Assembly (NCBI GenBank): GCA_963837515.1
Contig: CAWINT010000005.1
Span: 1 to 64,000 of the forward strand
Direction: 5' to 3'
Length of the DNA stretch: 64,000 nt
DNA from: RYN-230 sp963837515
GTDB taxonomy: Bacteria; Actinomycetota; Actinomycetes; Streptosporangiales; Streptosporangiaceae
The notes beneath the pieces are model-generated. The model ran no database searches. It was given only the letters and a program-made list of their open reading frames with translations, and was not told where the DNA came from. Below, in pieces: positions 18,098 through 26,218 of this stretch. Position 1 is the stretch's first letter. Each line of letters begins with the position of its first letter. The position numbers and the translations under genes were made by a program.

Positions 18098-19161
18098 TGA
18101 TTGAGCCGTATCAGGCTGTCGGGCTGGTGCCCACCATGCGTGGCATCCGCCACCGCGAGGACATCGCGGTGAACCTGGAACACATCGCGCGCCTGATCAC
18201 CGCGGCGTCCTGGCTGTCCAGCCTCGATCTGCCGGTCAGGCTGATCGCCATCCCGGAGGGCGCACTACAGGGGTTCAACGACGAAGTCCTCGACCTCGAC
18301 CACGAGAGCTTCGCCGCTGAGTGCGCCATCGACATTCCCGGACCGGAGACTGAGCGCCTGGCCGGCCTGGCCCGGAAATGGAACGCGTTCATCATGGCGC
18401 AGGCCAAGGCGAGGCATCCGGAGTTTCCCGGCCGGTTCTTCAACACGGGGTTCATCCTCGATCCCGGTGGAGAGCTGATCCTGCGCCATCACAAGGTGGT
18501 GCCGCTGCTGCCGGTGGAGCACTCGGTCACCCCGCACAACGTCTGGGACCGCTGGATCGAGCTGTACGGGCGCAACCTGGAGGCGTTCTATCCGGTCGCC
18601 GACACGCCAATCGGGCGGCTCGGATTCCTGATGGCCAACGAAGGCTCCTACCCGGAGAACGCCCGCGGGCTGGCGATGAATGGCGCGGAGGTGGTCTACC
18701 GCGGTCCCTACCCGCATCCCCACGTGGGCAACGGCTTGTTCGAGATCCAGAACCGGGCCCGCGCCCTGGACAATAACTTCTACCTGATCGCCTGCAACGT
18801 CGGCACCTACTACCTGCATGCCGAGGACGACACTCCGATCGACACCTTCGGCGGCGGCTCGGCGGTCATCGACTACCGCGGCCAGATCGTCGGGCGCCAC
18901 GACTACAGCGGCGGCTCCTCGTGGGTGGCCGGCACCATCGACGTCGAGGCGCTGCGCCGGTTCCGGGCCAGCGCGCAGTGGGACAACTGGCTCAAGGACC
19001 TCACCACCGAGCAGTACCAGATCATCTACGAGCAGCCCATCTACCCCAAGAACCTGTACGCCGCCCGGCCGCCCTACCGGCACGAGGAGTACCGCCGCGA
19101 GGTCATCGACAAGCAGATCGAGCTGATGCACGAGCGCGGCATCTGGCGCCGCCCGGAATAG
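18094..19161 (+). CDS. nitrilase-fold protein lacking the catalytic Cys
   Basis: A 355-residue member of the carbon-nitrogen hydrolase superfamily, closest in pattern to aliphatic amidase/formamidase. Counting from the GTG at 18094, the catalytic Glu is present at 55 (AIPEGAL) and Lys at 134 (RHHKVVPLL). The position of the nucleophilic Cys, in a motif of the type ICDDGNYPE, reads MANEGSYPE with Ala at 181. The flanking GLAMNGAEVVYRGPYPHP and ARALDNNFYLIACNVG match the family well, so this is not misalignment. ATG at 18097, after GGGGAGG, is an alternative start. It is the last gene of the acid-sugar operon; it probably cannot act as a normal amidase and may bind a ligand or use other chemistry. 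Confidence 0.85.
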   Translation: MMIEPYQAVGLVPTMRGIRHREDIAVNLEHIARLITAASWLSSLDLPVRLIAIPEGALQGFNDEVLDLDHESFAAECAIDIPGPETERLAGLARKWNAFIMAQAKARHPEFPGRFFNTGFILDPGGELILRHHKVVPLLPVEHSVTPHNVWDRWIELYGRNLEAFYPVADTPIGRLGFLMANEGSYPENARGLAMNGAEVVYRGPYPHPHVGNGLFEIQNRARALDNNFYLIACNVGTYYLHAEDDTPIDTFGGGSAVIDYRGQIVGRHDYSGGSSWVAGTIDVEALRRFRASAQWDNWLKDLTTEQYQIIYEQPIYPKNLYAARPPYRHEEYRREVIDKQIELMHERGIWRRPE

Positions 19162-20176
19162 CCCAGCGATTCCCCCGCGGCCCGCCCGACCAGTCCCGGT
19201 GGTCCTGGCCGGGCCGGGGGAGCCATTCCAGCCAGGTTCCGTGGGAGTCGGTCAGGGCGAGGAGGGTGTCGCCGTCGCGGGCGAGGACGAACGGCACGCC
19301 CTGGTACGGGGGGATGGGCTGGCCGGGCACGACGCCCGGTCCTTCGTTGGACAGCCAGACCGCGGGCAGGGCGTGGACGGTGGCGGCGAACCTGCGCCGG
19401 TCGCCGGGGGTGAGGTAGGCGAGCACGGCGGAGTGGTAGATGACCAAGGTCGCGCCGGCCGGGGCCGAGGCGGCCAGCCCGGGCAGGCCGGTGAGCAGGT
19501 CGCCGCGGTGGACGTGCGGGGGGTCGCGGCGGGCGGTGGCTATCGCGCCGGCCAGCTGCTGCTCGCGGTCCCCCTCGCCGGGCCAGATCAGGCAGTTCAG
19601 CCAGCGGACGTCGTCATCGCTGGTGAGATCGAGCGGGTTGAGGTCGATCCCGGCCCGCCAGGCGATCTCGGGGATCTGGCCGGGCAGCGGGACGGGTCCG
19701 CGTGGCTCGCAGCGCAGGACGGGGGCGAGCGGGTCACCGCCGGTGATCTTGTGCCCGGCAAAGTCGTATGAGTAGCGATCGAATAGCAGCGTGAGCCCGG
19801 CGCTGGCACCGGCCTCGATCAGGGCCAGCGGCTGCGGCAGCAGGGCCAGGGCGGGCAGGAGCGTGGCGCACCGGGCCGCCTCGTTGGTCTGCGTCCGCCG
19901 GGCCATGATCACGTGGGCCAGCCCGGAGGCGTCCCGGACCGCCAGCTTCCGCAGCCCGTCCAGGTCAGGCGGGCCGCCCAGCAGATACCGGGCGGCGGCG
20001 AACAGCAGGTTCGGCTGGCGCTTGGCCGGCGGCAGCGACCCGAGAAAGCCCAGGATGGCGGGGTCATCAGCGACTGCGGTGGCCAGCCGTTCGTAGGCCG
20101 GGCTGCGGCCCCGGGCCTCCTCAGCGAAAGCCCGGTAGTTCCCCGCGATCCCCGCCCCGGGATCATGCCCATGCAT
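19103..20176 (-). CDS. DUF2332-family protein
   Basis: A 357-residue cytoplasmic protein of family DUF2332. YRAFAEEARGRSPAYERLA, QTNEAARCATLLPALALLPQPLALIEAGASAGLTLLFDRYSY and the ending ALTDSHGTWLEWL are characteristic. The central ALIEAGASAGL resembles a nucleotide- or SAM-binding glycine loop, but no function is established. The start at 20176 leaves the family N-terminus; the frame is open to an ATG at 20242. The gene is convergent with the nitrilase-fold gene and overlaps its 3' end by 59 bp. Confidence 0.82.
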   Translation of the reverse strand: MHGHDPGAGIAGNYRAFAEEARGRSPAYERLATAVADDPAILGFLGSLPPAKRQPNLLFAAARYLLGGPPDLDGLRKLAVRDASGLAHVIMARRTQTNEAARCATLLPALALLPQPLALIEAGASAGLTLLFDRYSYDFAGHKITGGDPLAPVLRCEPRGPVPLPGQIPEIAWRAGIDLNPLDLTSDDDVRWLNCLIWPGEGDREQQLAGAIATARRDPPHVHRGDLLTGLPGLAASAPAGATLVIYHSAVLAYLTPGDRRRFAATVHALPAVWLSNEGPGVVPGQPIPPYQGVPFVLARDGDTLLALTDSHGTWLEWLPRPGQDHRDWSGGPRGNRWAIPGGARCRARASARSACR

Positions 20177-20249
20177 CCACACCCAACGGACGCTACCGGC
20201 ACACTCCCCAGCGCACACCCGCCGCAGCCCGCCGGCCACCATGCGGCGG

Positions 20250-21479
20250 TTACCGGGCTATCGGGTCCCAGCCGCGCAGGTGCTTGACAGATTGCCGGTA
20301 TTCCCATTCGATCGCGTCTTTGAGCAGGTGGGCGAGGTGCCCGCCGGTGGTCATGCCGGCGATGTCGGCGACCCCGCGGCGGGTGCCGACGGAGACAACG
20401 AACCCTTTGTCGTGGAAGGTGAACGCTTCCAGCGGCTGGCCTTTCGATTCCGCGTCCAGGTTGCGGGCCACGGTCTCGCCCTCCTCCAGCGCCACCTGCG
20501 CCAGCGGGGGCAGCACGTGCCCGGTGCGCGGATCGGTCACCGAGGCGAGGTCGCCGGCGACGTAGATCTCCGGGTGGTCCAGCGCGCGCAGATACCGGTC
20601 GACCTTGACGCGGCCGTTGTGGCCGGTCGGCAACCCCGAATCGGCCACCAGCCCGGGTGCCTTCACCCCGCCGGCCCAGACGAACACGCCGCCCTGCACC
20701 AGCTGGCCGTCGGTGAGCCGGAAGCCCGCCTCGGTCGCGGCGGCGATCGTCGCGTTGGTGTGGACCTTGACCCCGAGGTCGGAGAGGATTTTGGTGGCCT
20801 TATCGATCAGCTGCGGCGAGGAGCCGGCCAGGACGGTGGGCCCCGCCTCGACCAGCTGCACGGCGGGCCGGTCGGGCGCCAGGCCGTGGCCGCGGGCCAC
20901 CTTGGGCAGCATCTCGGCCAGCTCGCCGGCCAGCTCGACTCCGGTGGCGCCGCCGCCGCCGACCACCACCGTCGCCAGGCAGCGCTGCCGCTCGGGGCCG
21001 GTGGCGTCCGCGGCGGCAGCGAGCGCTTTGCTGACCGCCTCCCACACCCGCTCGGCGTCGCCGGCCGAATACAGCGACAGCGTGCGCTGGGCCAGGCCGG
21101 GGATGGCGAAGTCGTTGGGCCGGCTGCCGAGCGCCAGCACCAGCCGCCCCCAGCCGACCGGCCCCGCCCCGGTGAGGAGCCGCCGGCCGGCCAGGTCGAA
21201 ACCCGTGATCTCGGTCTGGGCGAAGCGGACCCGCGTGGCCAGCATGTCGCCGAGCGGGATGCGCACCGCGTCGGCGGCGCGGGTGCCGCCGGCGACCCGG
21301 GGCAGCTCGGTGATCGCCTGGTGGTAGTCGTGCCGGTCCACCAGGGTCAGCATCATCGTGGGGTCGTTGCGCAGCTTGGCCGTCAGACGCAAGGCGACGT
21401 GCAGCCCGGCGTAGCCCGCCCCGGCGACCACTACCTGACCACTGCTGCCGGCGGTGGCTGCCTTCACGGCGTTCTCCAT
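20250..21479 (-). CDS. NADH dehydrogenase-like FAD oxidoreductase (NDH-2 type)
   Basis: A 409-residue pyridine-nucleotide disulfide-oxidoreductase-fold protein resembling type-II NADH dehydrogenases. The N-terminal FAD motif is VVVAGAGYAGLHVALRL, the NAD motif is VVVGGGGATGVELAGEL (about residues 170-186), and the second FAD site is HPEIYVAGDLASV. The C-terminus is short and has no obvious membrane helix, so peripheral membrane association is likely. It would pass electrons from NADH to quinone or another acceptor. GGAAGAGGA precedes the ATG. The upstream 78 bp is copy R1 of a repeat also found before the LuxR stub. DUF2332 follows in the same direction after 73 bp. Confidence 0.86.
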   Translation of the reverse strand: MENAVKAATAGSSGQVVVAGAGYAGLHVALRLTAKLRNDPTMMLTLVDRHDYHQAITELPRVAGGTRAADAVRIPLGDMLATRVRFAQTEITGFDLAGRRLLTGAGPVGWGRLVLALGSRPNDFAIPGLAQRTLSLYSAGDAERVWEAVSKALAAAADATGPERQRCLATVVVGGGGATGVELAGELAEMLPKVARGHGLAPDRPAVQLVEAGPTVLAGSSPQLIDKATKILSDLGVKVHTNATIAAATEAGFRLTDGQLVQGGVFVWAGGVKAPGLVADSGLPTGHNGRVKVDRYLRALDHPEIYVAGDLASVTDPRTGHVLPPLAQVALEEGETVARNLDAESKGQPLEAFTFHDKGFVVSVGTRRGVADIAGMTTGGHLAHLLKDAIEWEYRQSVKHLRGWDPIAR

Positions 21480-21499
21480 GCGTATCGTCCTCTTCCTGA

Positions 21500-21577
21500 G
21501 GGCTCCATCCGGGATGGGTCACCACGCAGCCTCCCTCGCGCTGGGTGACGCTCGCGTCCGTCGAAGTCCCCAGCGCG
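21500..21577 (-). repeat. 78-bp direct repeat, copy R1
   Basis: R1 matches R2 (21771-21848) at 71 of 78 positions without gaps. In minus orientation it contains GGGGACTTCGACGGACGCG and lies just upstream of the NDH-2-like gene, so it may be a duplicated promoter/leader. Confidence 0.8.
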
Positions 21578-21636
21578 GATCCCCGGTCAGAACTCGCCCG
21601 TCCCCGGCGGTGCCCTCAGGCGGTGCGCCGTTCGGG

Positions 21637-21770
21637 TTACGCCAGGCGCTGCCGGAGCTGCCGGCGGGAGCTGATGCCGAGCTTGGAGAACACTTTGCGC
21701 AGGTGGTACTCCGCGGTCCGGGGGCTGATGAACAGCTGGGTGCCGGCTCTGGCGTGTGCCTGGTCATGGG
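21637..21770 (-). pseudogene. C-terminal stub of a LuxR-family regulator
   Basis: About 44 codons ending at TAA (21637-21639) read DQAHARAGTQLFISPRTAEY followed by HLRKVFSKLGISSRRQLRQ. This is the second half of a LuxR helix-turn-helix domain. Everything upstream of the recognition helix is gone; the stub is cut off exactly where repeat R2 begins. No start codon exists in frame. It is a decayed remnant of an AAA-type or NarL-type regulator. Confidence 0.75.
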
Positions 21771-21848
21771 GGGCTCCGTCCGGGAGGCGTCACCATGCAG
21801 CCTCCCTCCCGCTGGGTGGCGCTCGCATCCGTCGAAGTCCCCAGCGCG
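21771..21848 (-). repeat. 78-bp direct repeat, copy R2
   Basis: The second copy of the repeat (7 mismatches to R1), abutting the truncated LuxR stub. Confidence 0.8.
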
Positions 21849-21966
21849 CCGAGACCCGTGGGAACCCGCCCTGCGAACGCTGGACGGGGCCATGTCCCGG
21901 CCGTAGCGGCCGGAGCGCCGACGGCCGCACCGAACTCGTTAGTCCCGAGTCTGGGCTGTGACCAGG

Positions 21967-21989
21967 GCTGGGGAGTTCGACGGATGCGA
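21967..21989 (+). repeat. inverted partial copy R3 of the repeat core
   Basis: A 23-bp copy, on the opposite strand, of the core of R1/R2 (GGGGAGTTCGACGGATGCG here). It lies 61 bp before the alpha/beta-hydrolase start. Confidence 0.6.
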
Positions 21990-22050
21990 TCACCGCCTTG
22001 TGCGCGCGACCGTGGCCTTGTCAATTCCCCGCCCCGCAAGGAGCAGACCC

Positions 22051-22869
22051 ATGAGCACCATCACAACCCAAGACGGCACCGAGATCTACTACAAGGACTG
22101 GGGCGAAGGCCCGGCCGTCACCCTTTCGCACGGATGGCCGCTGAACGCCGACGCGTGGGACGCGCAGATGCTGTTCCTCGCCGACCACGGCTTCCGCGCC
22201 ATCGCGCACGACCGCCGCGGCCACGGCCGGTCCAGCCAGCCGTCAGCGGGCAACGACATGAACGGCTACGCTGACGATCTCGCCGCCCTCATCGAGGCGC
22301 TCGACCTTCACGACGTCACGGTCGTGGGCCACTCCACCGGCGGCGGCGAGGTCGCGCGCTACGTCGGGCGGCACGGAACCGTGCGCGTCGCGAAGGCCAT
22401 CCTGATCTCTGCGGTACCGCCGAGCCTCGTGAAGTCCGAGGCGAACCCCGACGGCCTGCCGACCGAACTGTTCGACGGTCTGCTGGCCGGAATGTTCAAG
22501 GATCGCTCACAGTTCTACCGGGACTTTGCGAGCCAGTTCTACGGCGCGGACCGGCCGGGCGCCAACGTCTCGCCAGGCGTGCTCGACCAATTCTGGACAT
22601 GGAGCATGCAATCAGGCCTCAAGAACTCCTGTGAGTGTGTCAGGGCCCTGTCCGAGAGCGACTTCACCGAAGACATCGAGCGCTTCGATGTCCCGACGCT
22701 GTTGATCCACGGCGAGGACGACCAAGTTGTTCCCGTCGGGAACTCGATGCGGTCAGCGCGCATTATCAAGAACGCCAAGGACATTTACTACCCGGCCGCG
22801 CCGCACGGCATCACCGCGACGCATCAGGACCAGGTCAACGCCGACATGCTCGCCTTCTTGCTGAGCTAG
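22051..22869 (+). CDS. alpha/beta-hydrolase, non-heme haloperoxidase type
   Basis: A 272-residue cytoplasmic hydrolase of the cofactor-free chloroperoxidase/esterase group. It shows LSHGWPLNADAWD (oxyanion region), HDRRGHGRSSQ, the nucleophile GHSTGGGEVARYVGRHG (Ser 95), the acid in IHGEDDQVVP and the His in AAPHGITATH. The length is normal for the family. AAGGAG stands seven bases before the ATG; the frame is open upstream but non-homologous. Natural substrates of this group are mostly unknown. A copy of the local repeat core lies in its leader. Confidence 0.9.
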   Translation: MSTITTQDGTEIYYKDWGEGPAVTLSHGWPLNADAWDAQMLFLADHGFRAIAHDRRGHGRSSQPSAGNDMNGYADDLAALIEALDLHDVTVVGHSTGGGEVARYVGRHGTVRVAKAILISAVPPSLVKSEANPDGLPTELFDGLLAGMFKDRSQFYRDFASQFYGADRPGANVSPGVLDQFWTWSMQSGLKNSCECVRALSESDFTEDIERFDVPTLLIHGEDDQVVPVGNSMRSARIIKNAKDIYYPAAPHGITATHQDQVNADMLAFLLS

Positions 22870-22938
22870 TTGCGCCACTGACCCGGAGGACAGCAGGCAC
22901 CGGGTGGGTGATCATGTCTGGCGGCGGGGCGGCTACGT

Positions 22939-24045
22939 CTAGCTGCGGGCCAGCAGGGGGATGAGTGTCTGGGGGTCGGGGCTTCCCCAGCCCGTTACCT
23001 GGTCCCAGCCGGGACCGGCGTGGTACTCGTCGCTGATGGGGCCAAGCGTCAAGTTTTCGCCGGTAGTAACGTCGTGGAAGGCCTTGTGGTAGCTGGGGCT
23101 GGTGGCGATGCGGTAGATGGCCGGGTTGACGAAGCCCAGGTCGTGCTGGGCGTCCTGGTCGGCCAGCGCCACCAGTCCCGCCCACAGCGCCGTGGAGGCG
23201 CTGGTGCCGGAGACCGAGTTGATCGCTGACTGGCTGTCACCGGCCAGGACGATCGGGAGGCCGCCCTGCTCATCAGCGTCACCGGCCACGTCAGGCACGC
23301 CCCTCCTCGCTGAGATCCCGGGGACGCCATCCTGGTAGGCAGGACGGGCGTACCGGTGGCTGAAGCCGCCCCCCGATGCTCCGGGGGTCACCGAGAAGCT
23401 GCCGGTGCCGCCATTCCAGGCCGTCTCGCGGATGTACGCGCCGGTCACGGGGTTCGCGGTGAGCGTCGTGCCGCCAACGGCCAGCGCGAGCGGGTCGGAG
23501 GCGGGAAGGCTGACTTCTTTGACCGGCGTGCCTCCATAAGAGTCGCTGACCGCGCCGTTGTCGCCGGCACTGGCGGCCACCGTGACCTGGTGCGCGGCCG
23601 CCCCGCGCAGGATGGCGTGCAGCTGGGCCACCTGAGCGTTGGTGAAGAAGTGTTCCCCCAGGCTCCAGCCGATCGAGGCCACGTCCGTGTGGGCGAGGGC
23701 GAGCCTCAACCCGGCGATCATGTCTGCGGTCGCGTGCGCGGCGCTGGCCAGGACGTTGGCGGGCAGCAGGACCACCCGGAGGGTGGCGGCGGGGGCGACC
23801 GTGTGCACGACCTCGGTGTCCTGGGCCTCCTCGCCAGAGGCCTGCCATGGTGAGGCTGCCCCGGCGAGGGTGGTGACGATCTGGATCCGCGCGGCGGGCA
23901 GCCCGAACATGCGGTCGAATGCCTGCGGGGCATAGCAGGAGTAGGCCGGGGGGGCCAGGCAGCCGGAAACCGCGCTGGACGGCGCGGAGCGGCTCGGCAG
24001 GCGCTTGGCCGGGCTGCCTGAGCTTCCCGTGCATCCTGCCATCAA
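22939..24045 (-). CDS. S53 (sedolisin-type) serine protease, lipoprotein leader frameshifted
   Basis: A sedolisin-family acid protease. The catalytic Glu/Asp pair lies in ASGEEAQDTEVVHTVAP, the oxyanion Asp region in VAASAGDNGAVSDSYGG, and the nucleophile Ser in SGTSASTALWAG. The Ca-site-like ending GPGWDQVTGWGSPD is typical. Only about 340 residues are present and the usual large pro-domain is missing. The first in-frame start (TTG 24045) begins inside a lipobox, LMAGC. The hydrophobic stretch APAAVALLLSGV lies upstream in the same frame without any start codon. A GGAGGAG plus TTG (24128) leader encoding a basic n-region is one frame away. A one-base shift near 24070-24085 would restore a complete lipoprotein signal peptide. 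Confidence 0.8.
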   Translation of the reverse strand: MMAGCTGSSGSPAKRLPSRSAPSSAVSGCLAPPAYSCYAPQAFDRMFGLPAARIQIVTTLAGAASPWQASGEEAQDTEVVHTVAPAATLRVVLLPANVLASAAHATADMIAGLRLALAHTDVASIGWSLGEHFFTNAQVAQLHAILRGAAAHQVTVAASAGDNGAVSDSYGGTPVKEVSLPASDPLALAVGGTTLTANPVTGAYIRETAWNGGTGSFSVTPGASGGGFSHRYARPAYQDGVPGISARRGVPDVAGDADEQGGLPIVLAGDSQSAINSVSGTSASTALWAGLVALADQDAQHDLGFVNPAIYRIATSPSYHKAFHDVTTGENLTLGPISDEYHAGPGWDQVTGWGSPDPQTLIPLLARS

Positions 24046-24128
24046 GACCCCGCTCAGCAGCAGTGCGACGGCGGCAGGTGCGCTCGCCGTGAGCGGATCA
24101 GCCGCGCTGGCTGGCTGGTGCCGTGCAA

Positions 24129-24442
24129 CGGTCTCCTCCAGATGCCCTCCGCATGTCCTCCGCGTTGCGGCAGGATCAAGGCGAGCACGGACGCCGGGGC
24201 GGGGAGCCTCGGATCAGGTGCTGCGGCGGGCTCGGCGATGTCGTGGCTCACACCCGTTAACCCGCCGGTGGCCGCAAACGCTTACCCGGGCCCGGCAAGA
24301 TTTCGGACGCCCGGCGAGGCATCACGCGCGTAGTGATCTACCGGTGAGCGGGACCGCCTTCGAGCCTTATCAGGTCTTCACAATGGGTGCGAATCGGCGC
24401 AGGATGGGGTCCCTGGTGAGGGGGGTGGGAGGAGGACCGTAG
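24129..24442. other. divergent promoter region
   Basis: A 314-bp spacer between the protease and esterase genes. It contains GGAGGAG sites for each gene at its ends and no convincing open frame or recognised operator. Confidence 0.4.
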
Positions 24443-26077
24443 ATGCTGGTGGGCAGGCGAATCAAGTGGGCGGCTGTTGCCTTAGCCGCCGCTGCTGGCC
24501 TGGCGGTCGGGGCACCGGGGCAGGCGCATGCATGGTCACGGGGAGCGCCGCCTGGGGAGTCGCACGGCAAGGGTCACGAGGCTTCCCTCGTGGTGCGGAC
24601 CGGCAAGGGGTTGTTGCGGGGATCGCGGTCGGGTGGGGTCGACAGCTTCCTCGGGGTCCGCTACGCGAAGGCGCCGGTGGGCAATCTGCGGTGGCGCCCG
24701 CCGCAACCGCCGCAGCCGTGGCCCGGCGTTCGCCCGGCGCTTACGTACGGGAGCCGCTGCCCGCAACTGGCGAGCACGAACGGGCCGCAGTCGCTGTCGG
24801 AGGATTGCCTTTTCCTCAACGTCTGGCGGCCGTCGAGGTTGCCGCGCGGCGGCCGGCTGCCCGTGCTGGTGTTCATCCACGGTGGCGGTCTGCTGAACGG
24901 CAGTTCCAACCAGCACGACGGAACGGCGATCGTGCGCCAGGACGGGATCGTCGTCGTCTCGCTGAACTACCGGCTCGGCGTTCTCGGCTTCCTGGCCGAC
25001 CCGGCGCTGACTGCGGCGCAGGGTGAGTCCGGCAACTATGGTTTCGAGGACCAGCAGGCGGCGCTGCGCTGGGTGCAGCGCAACATTGCGGCGTTCGGTG
25101 GCAACCCGCGCCGCGTCACCATCGACGGTGAGTCCGCCGGCGGCTGGTCGGTGTGCGGCCACCTGACCTCGCCTGGATCGCAGGGACTGTTCTCGGCGGC
25201 CATCATTCAAAGCGGTAGCTGCCCGAGCGTGCCGCAGGCGCAGGCCGAGCAGTCCGGTACGTCGATCGCCAACGCCGTCGGCTGCACCAACCCGGGGACA
25301 GCCGTGGCGTGCCTGCGCCACACTGACCTGCTCTCGTTGCTGAAAGCCACGCCCGGGTCGCTGCTGTTCGCCAGCGGCACTACTACGTTCCCGGTCGCCC
25401 CCAGTGCGGCGATGGCGGCCGGGACGTTCGCCCGGGTCCCGGTCATCAACGGCTCGAACCGTGACGAGGGCCGCACGTTCGCCCAGGGTGACATCGGCTG
25501 GACGCGGTCGCAGTACGTGGATTGGGTGAAGGCGACCTTCCCGTCCAGCTATGAGCAGGTGCTGGCGCATTACCCGTGGCCGGGCGACGCGACCAAGTTC
25601 ACCCCGGCCTACCTCGCCGGGGCGATCATGACCGACAGTGGGCTGCTCACCGGGATCGGCGGCTGCGGAACCCTGCATCTCACGCAGGAACTGGCACGAT
25701 ACACGCGGACCTGGCAGTACGAGTTCGATCACCGCAGCGGCCCGGGCCTGGTGCCGATACCCGGCTATGAGTGGGGAGCCGGCCACGCGGCCGAACTCGC
25801 CTACCTGTGGCCGAGTTTCGATAACGGCATACCGATCGCGCCCACCTTCAACGCCGCCGAGCGTGAACTCGCTCAGCAGATGAAGGAGTACTGGGGCGCG
25901 ATGGTCGTCCAGCACGAGCCGAACGTGCGCGCGCTGGCTTCCTGGCCGATGTTCGACTGGAGCAGACGGATCCTGTCGCTGCGGGCCGGTGGCACCAGCA
26001 CCGCGATCACCCAAGCCGCCTATTCGGCGGAGCACCAGTGCGGCTTCTGGAACTCGCTGAACAACACGCAACCATGA
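24443..26077 (+). CDS. secreted type-B carboxylesterase
   Basis: A 544-residue exported esterase. The signal peptide is MLVGRRIKWAAVALAAAAG followed by LAVGAPGQAHA, with cleavage near residue 30. The type-B carboxylesterase motifs are SFLGVRYAKAPVGNLRWRPP, EDCLFLNVWRP, the oxyanion HGGG, and nucleophile Ser 231 in GESAGGWSV. The acid/His pair lies in the C-terminal half. It resembles para-nitrobenzyl esterase; the substrate is an unknown ester, perhaps of plant origin given the neighbouring GH3 enzyme. GGGAGGAGG precedes the ATG. It is convergent with the GH3 gene, with a terminator between them. Confidence 0.9.
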   Translation: MLVGRRIKWAAVALAAAAGLAVGAPGQAHAWSRGAPPGESHGKGHEASLVVRTGKGLLRGSRSGGVDSFLGVRYAKAPVGNLRWRPPQPPQPWPGVRPALTYGSRCPQLASTNGPQSLSEDCLFLNVWRPSRLPRGGRLPVLVFIHGGGLLNGSSNQHDGTAIVRQDGIVVVSLNYRLGVLGFLADPALTAAQGESGNYGFEDQQAALRWVQRNIAAFGGNPRRVTIDGESAGGWSVCGHLTSPGSQGLFSAAIIQSGSCPSVPQAQAEQSGTSIANAVGCTNPGTAVACLRHTDLLSLLKATPGSLLFASGTTTFPVAPSAAMAAGTFARVPVINGSNRDEGRTFAQGDIGWTRSQYVDWVKATFPSSYEQVLAHYPWPGDATKFTPAYLAGAIMTDSGLLTGIGGCGTLHLTQELARYTRTWQYEFDHRSGPGLVPIPGYEWGAGHAAELAYLWPSFDNGIPIAPTFNAAERELAQQMKEYWGAMVVQHEPNVRALASWPMFDWSRRILSLRAGGTSTAITQAAYSAEHQCGFWNSLNNTQP

Positions 26078-26179
26078 CGCATGGCGGGCAGCCGCCTCGC
26101 ATCGCAGCGCACACTCCCGGCAGGGCCTAGAGCCGCAGGTTCTCACAGCGGAAGCAGCCCGCAGGCGAGCGCTGATCGT

Positions 26180-26211
26180 GGTGGGGCCGGGGCCAGCGAC
26201 CCGGCCCCACC
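26180..26211. terminator. bidirectional terminator hairpin
   Basis: A 12-bp perfect stem (GGTGGGGCCGGG with its complement) and 8-base loop between the convergent esterase and GH3 genes. Confidence 0.7.
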
Positions 26212-26218
26212 TACCCGG

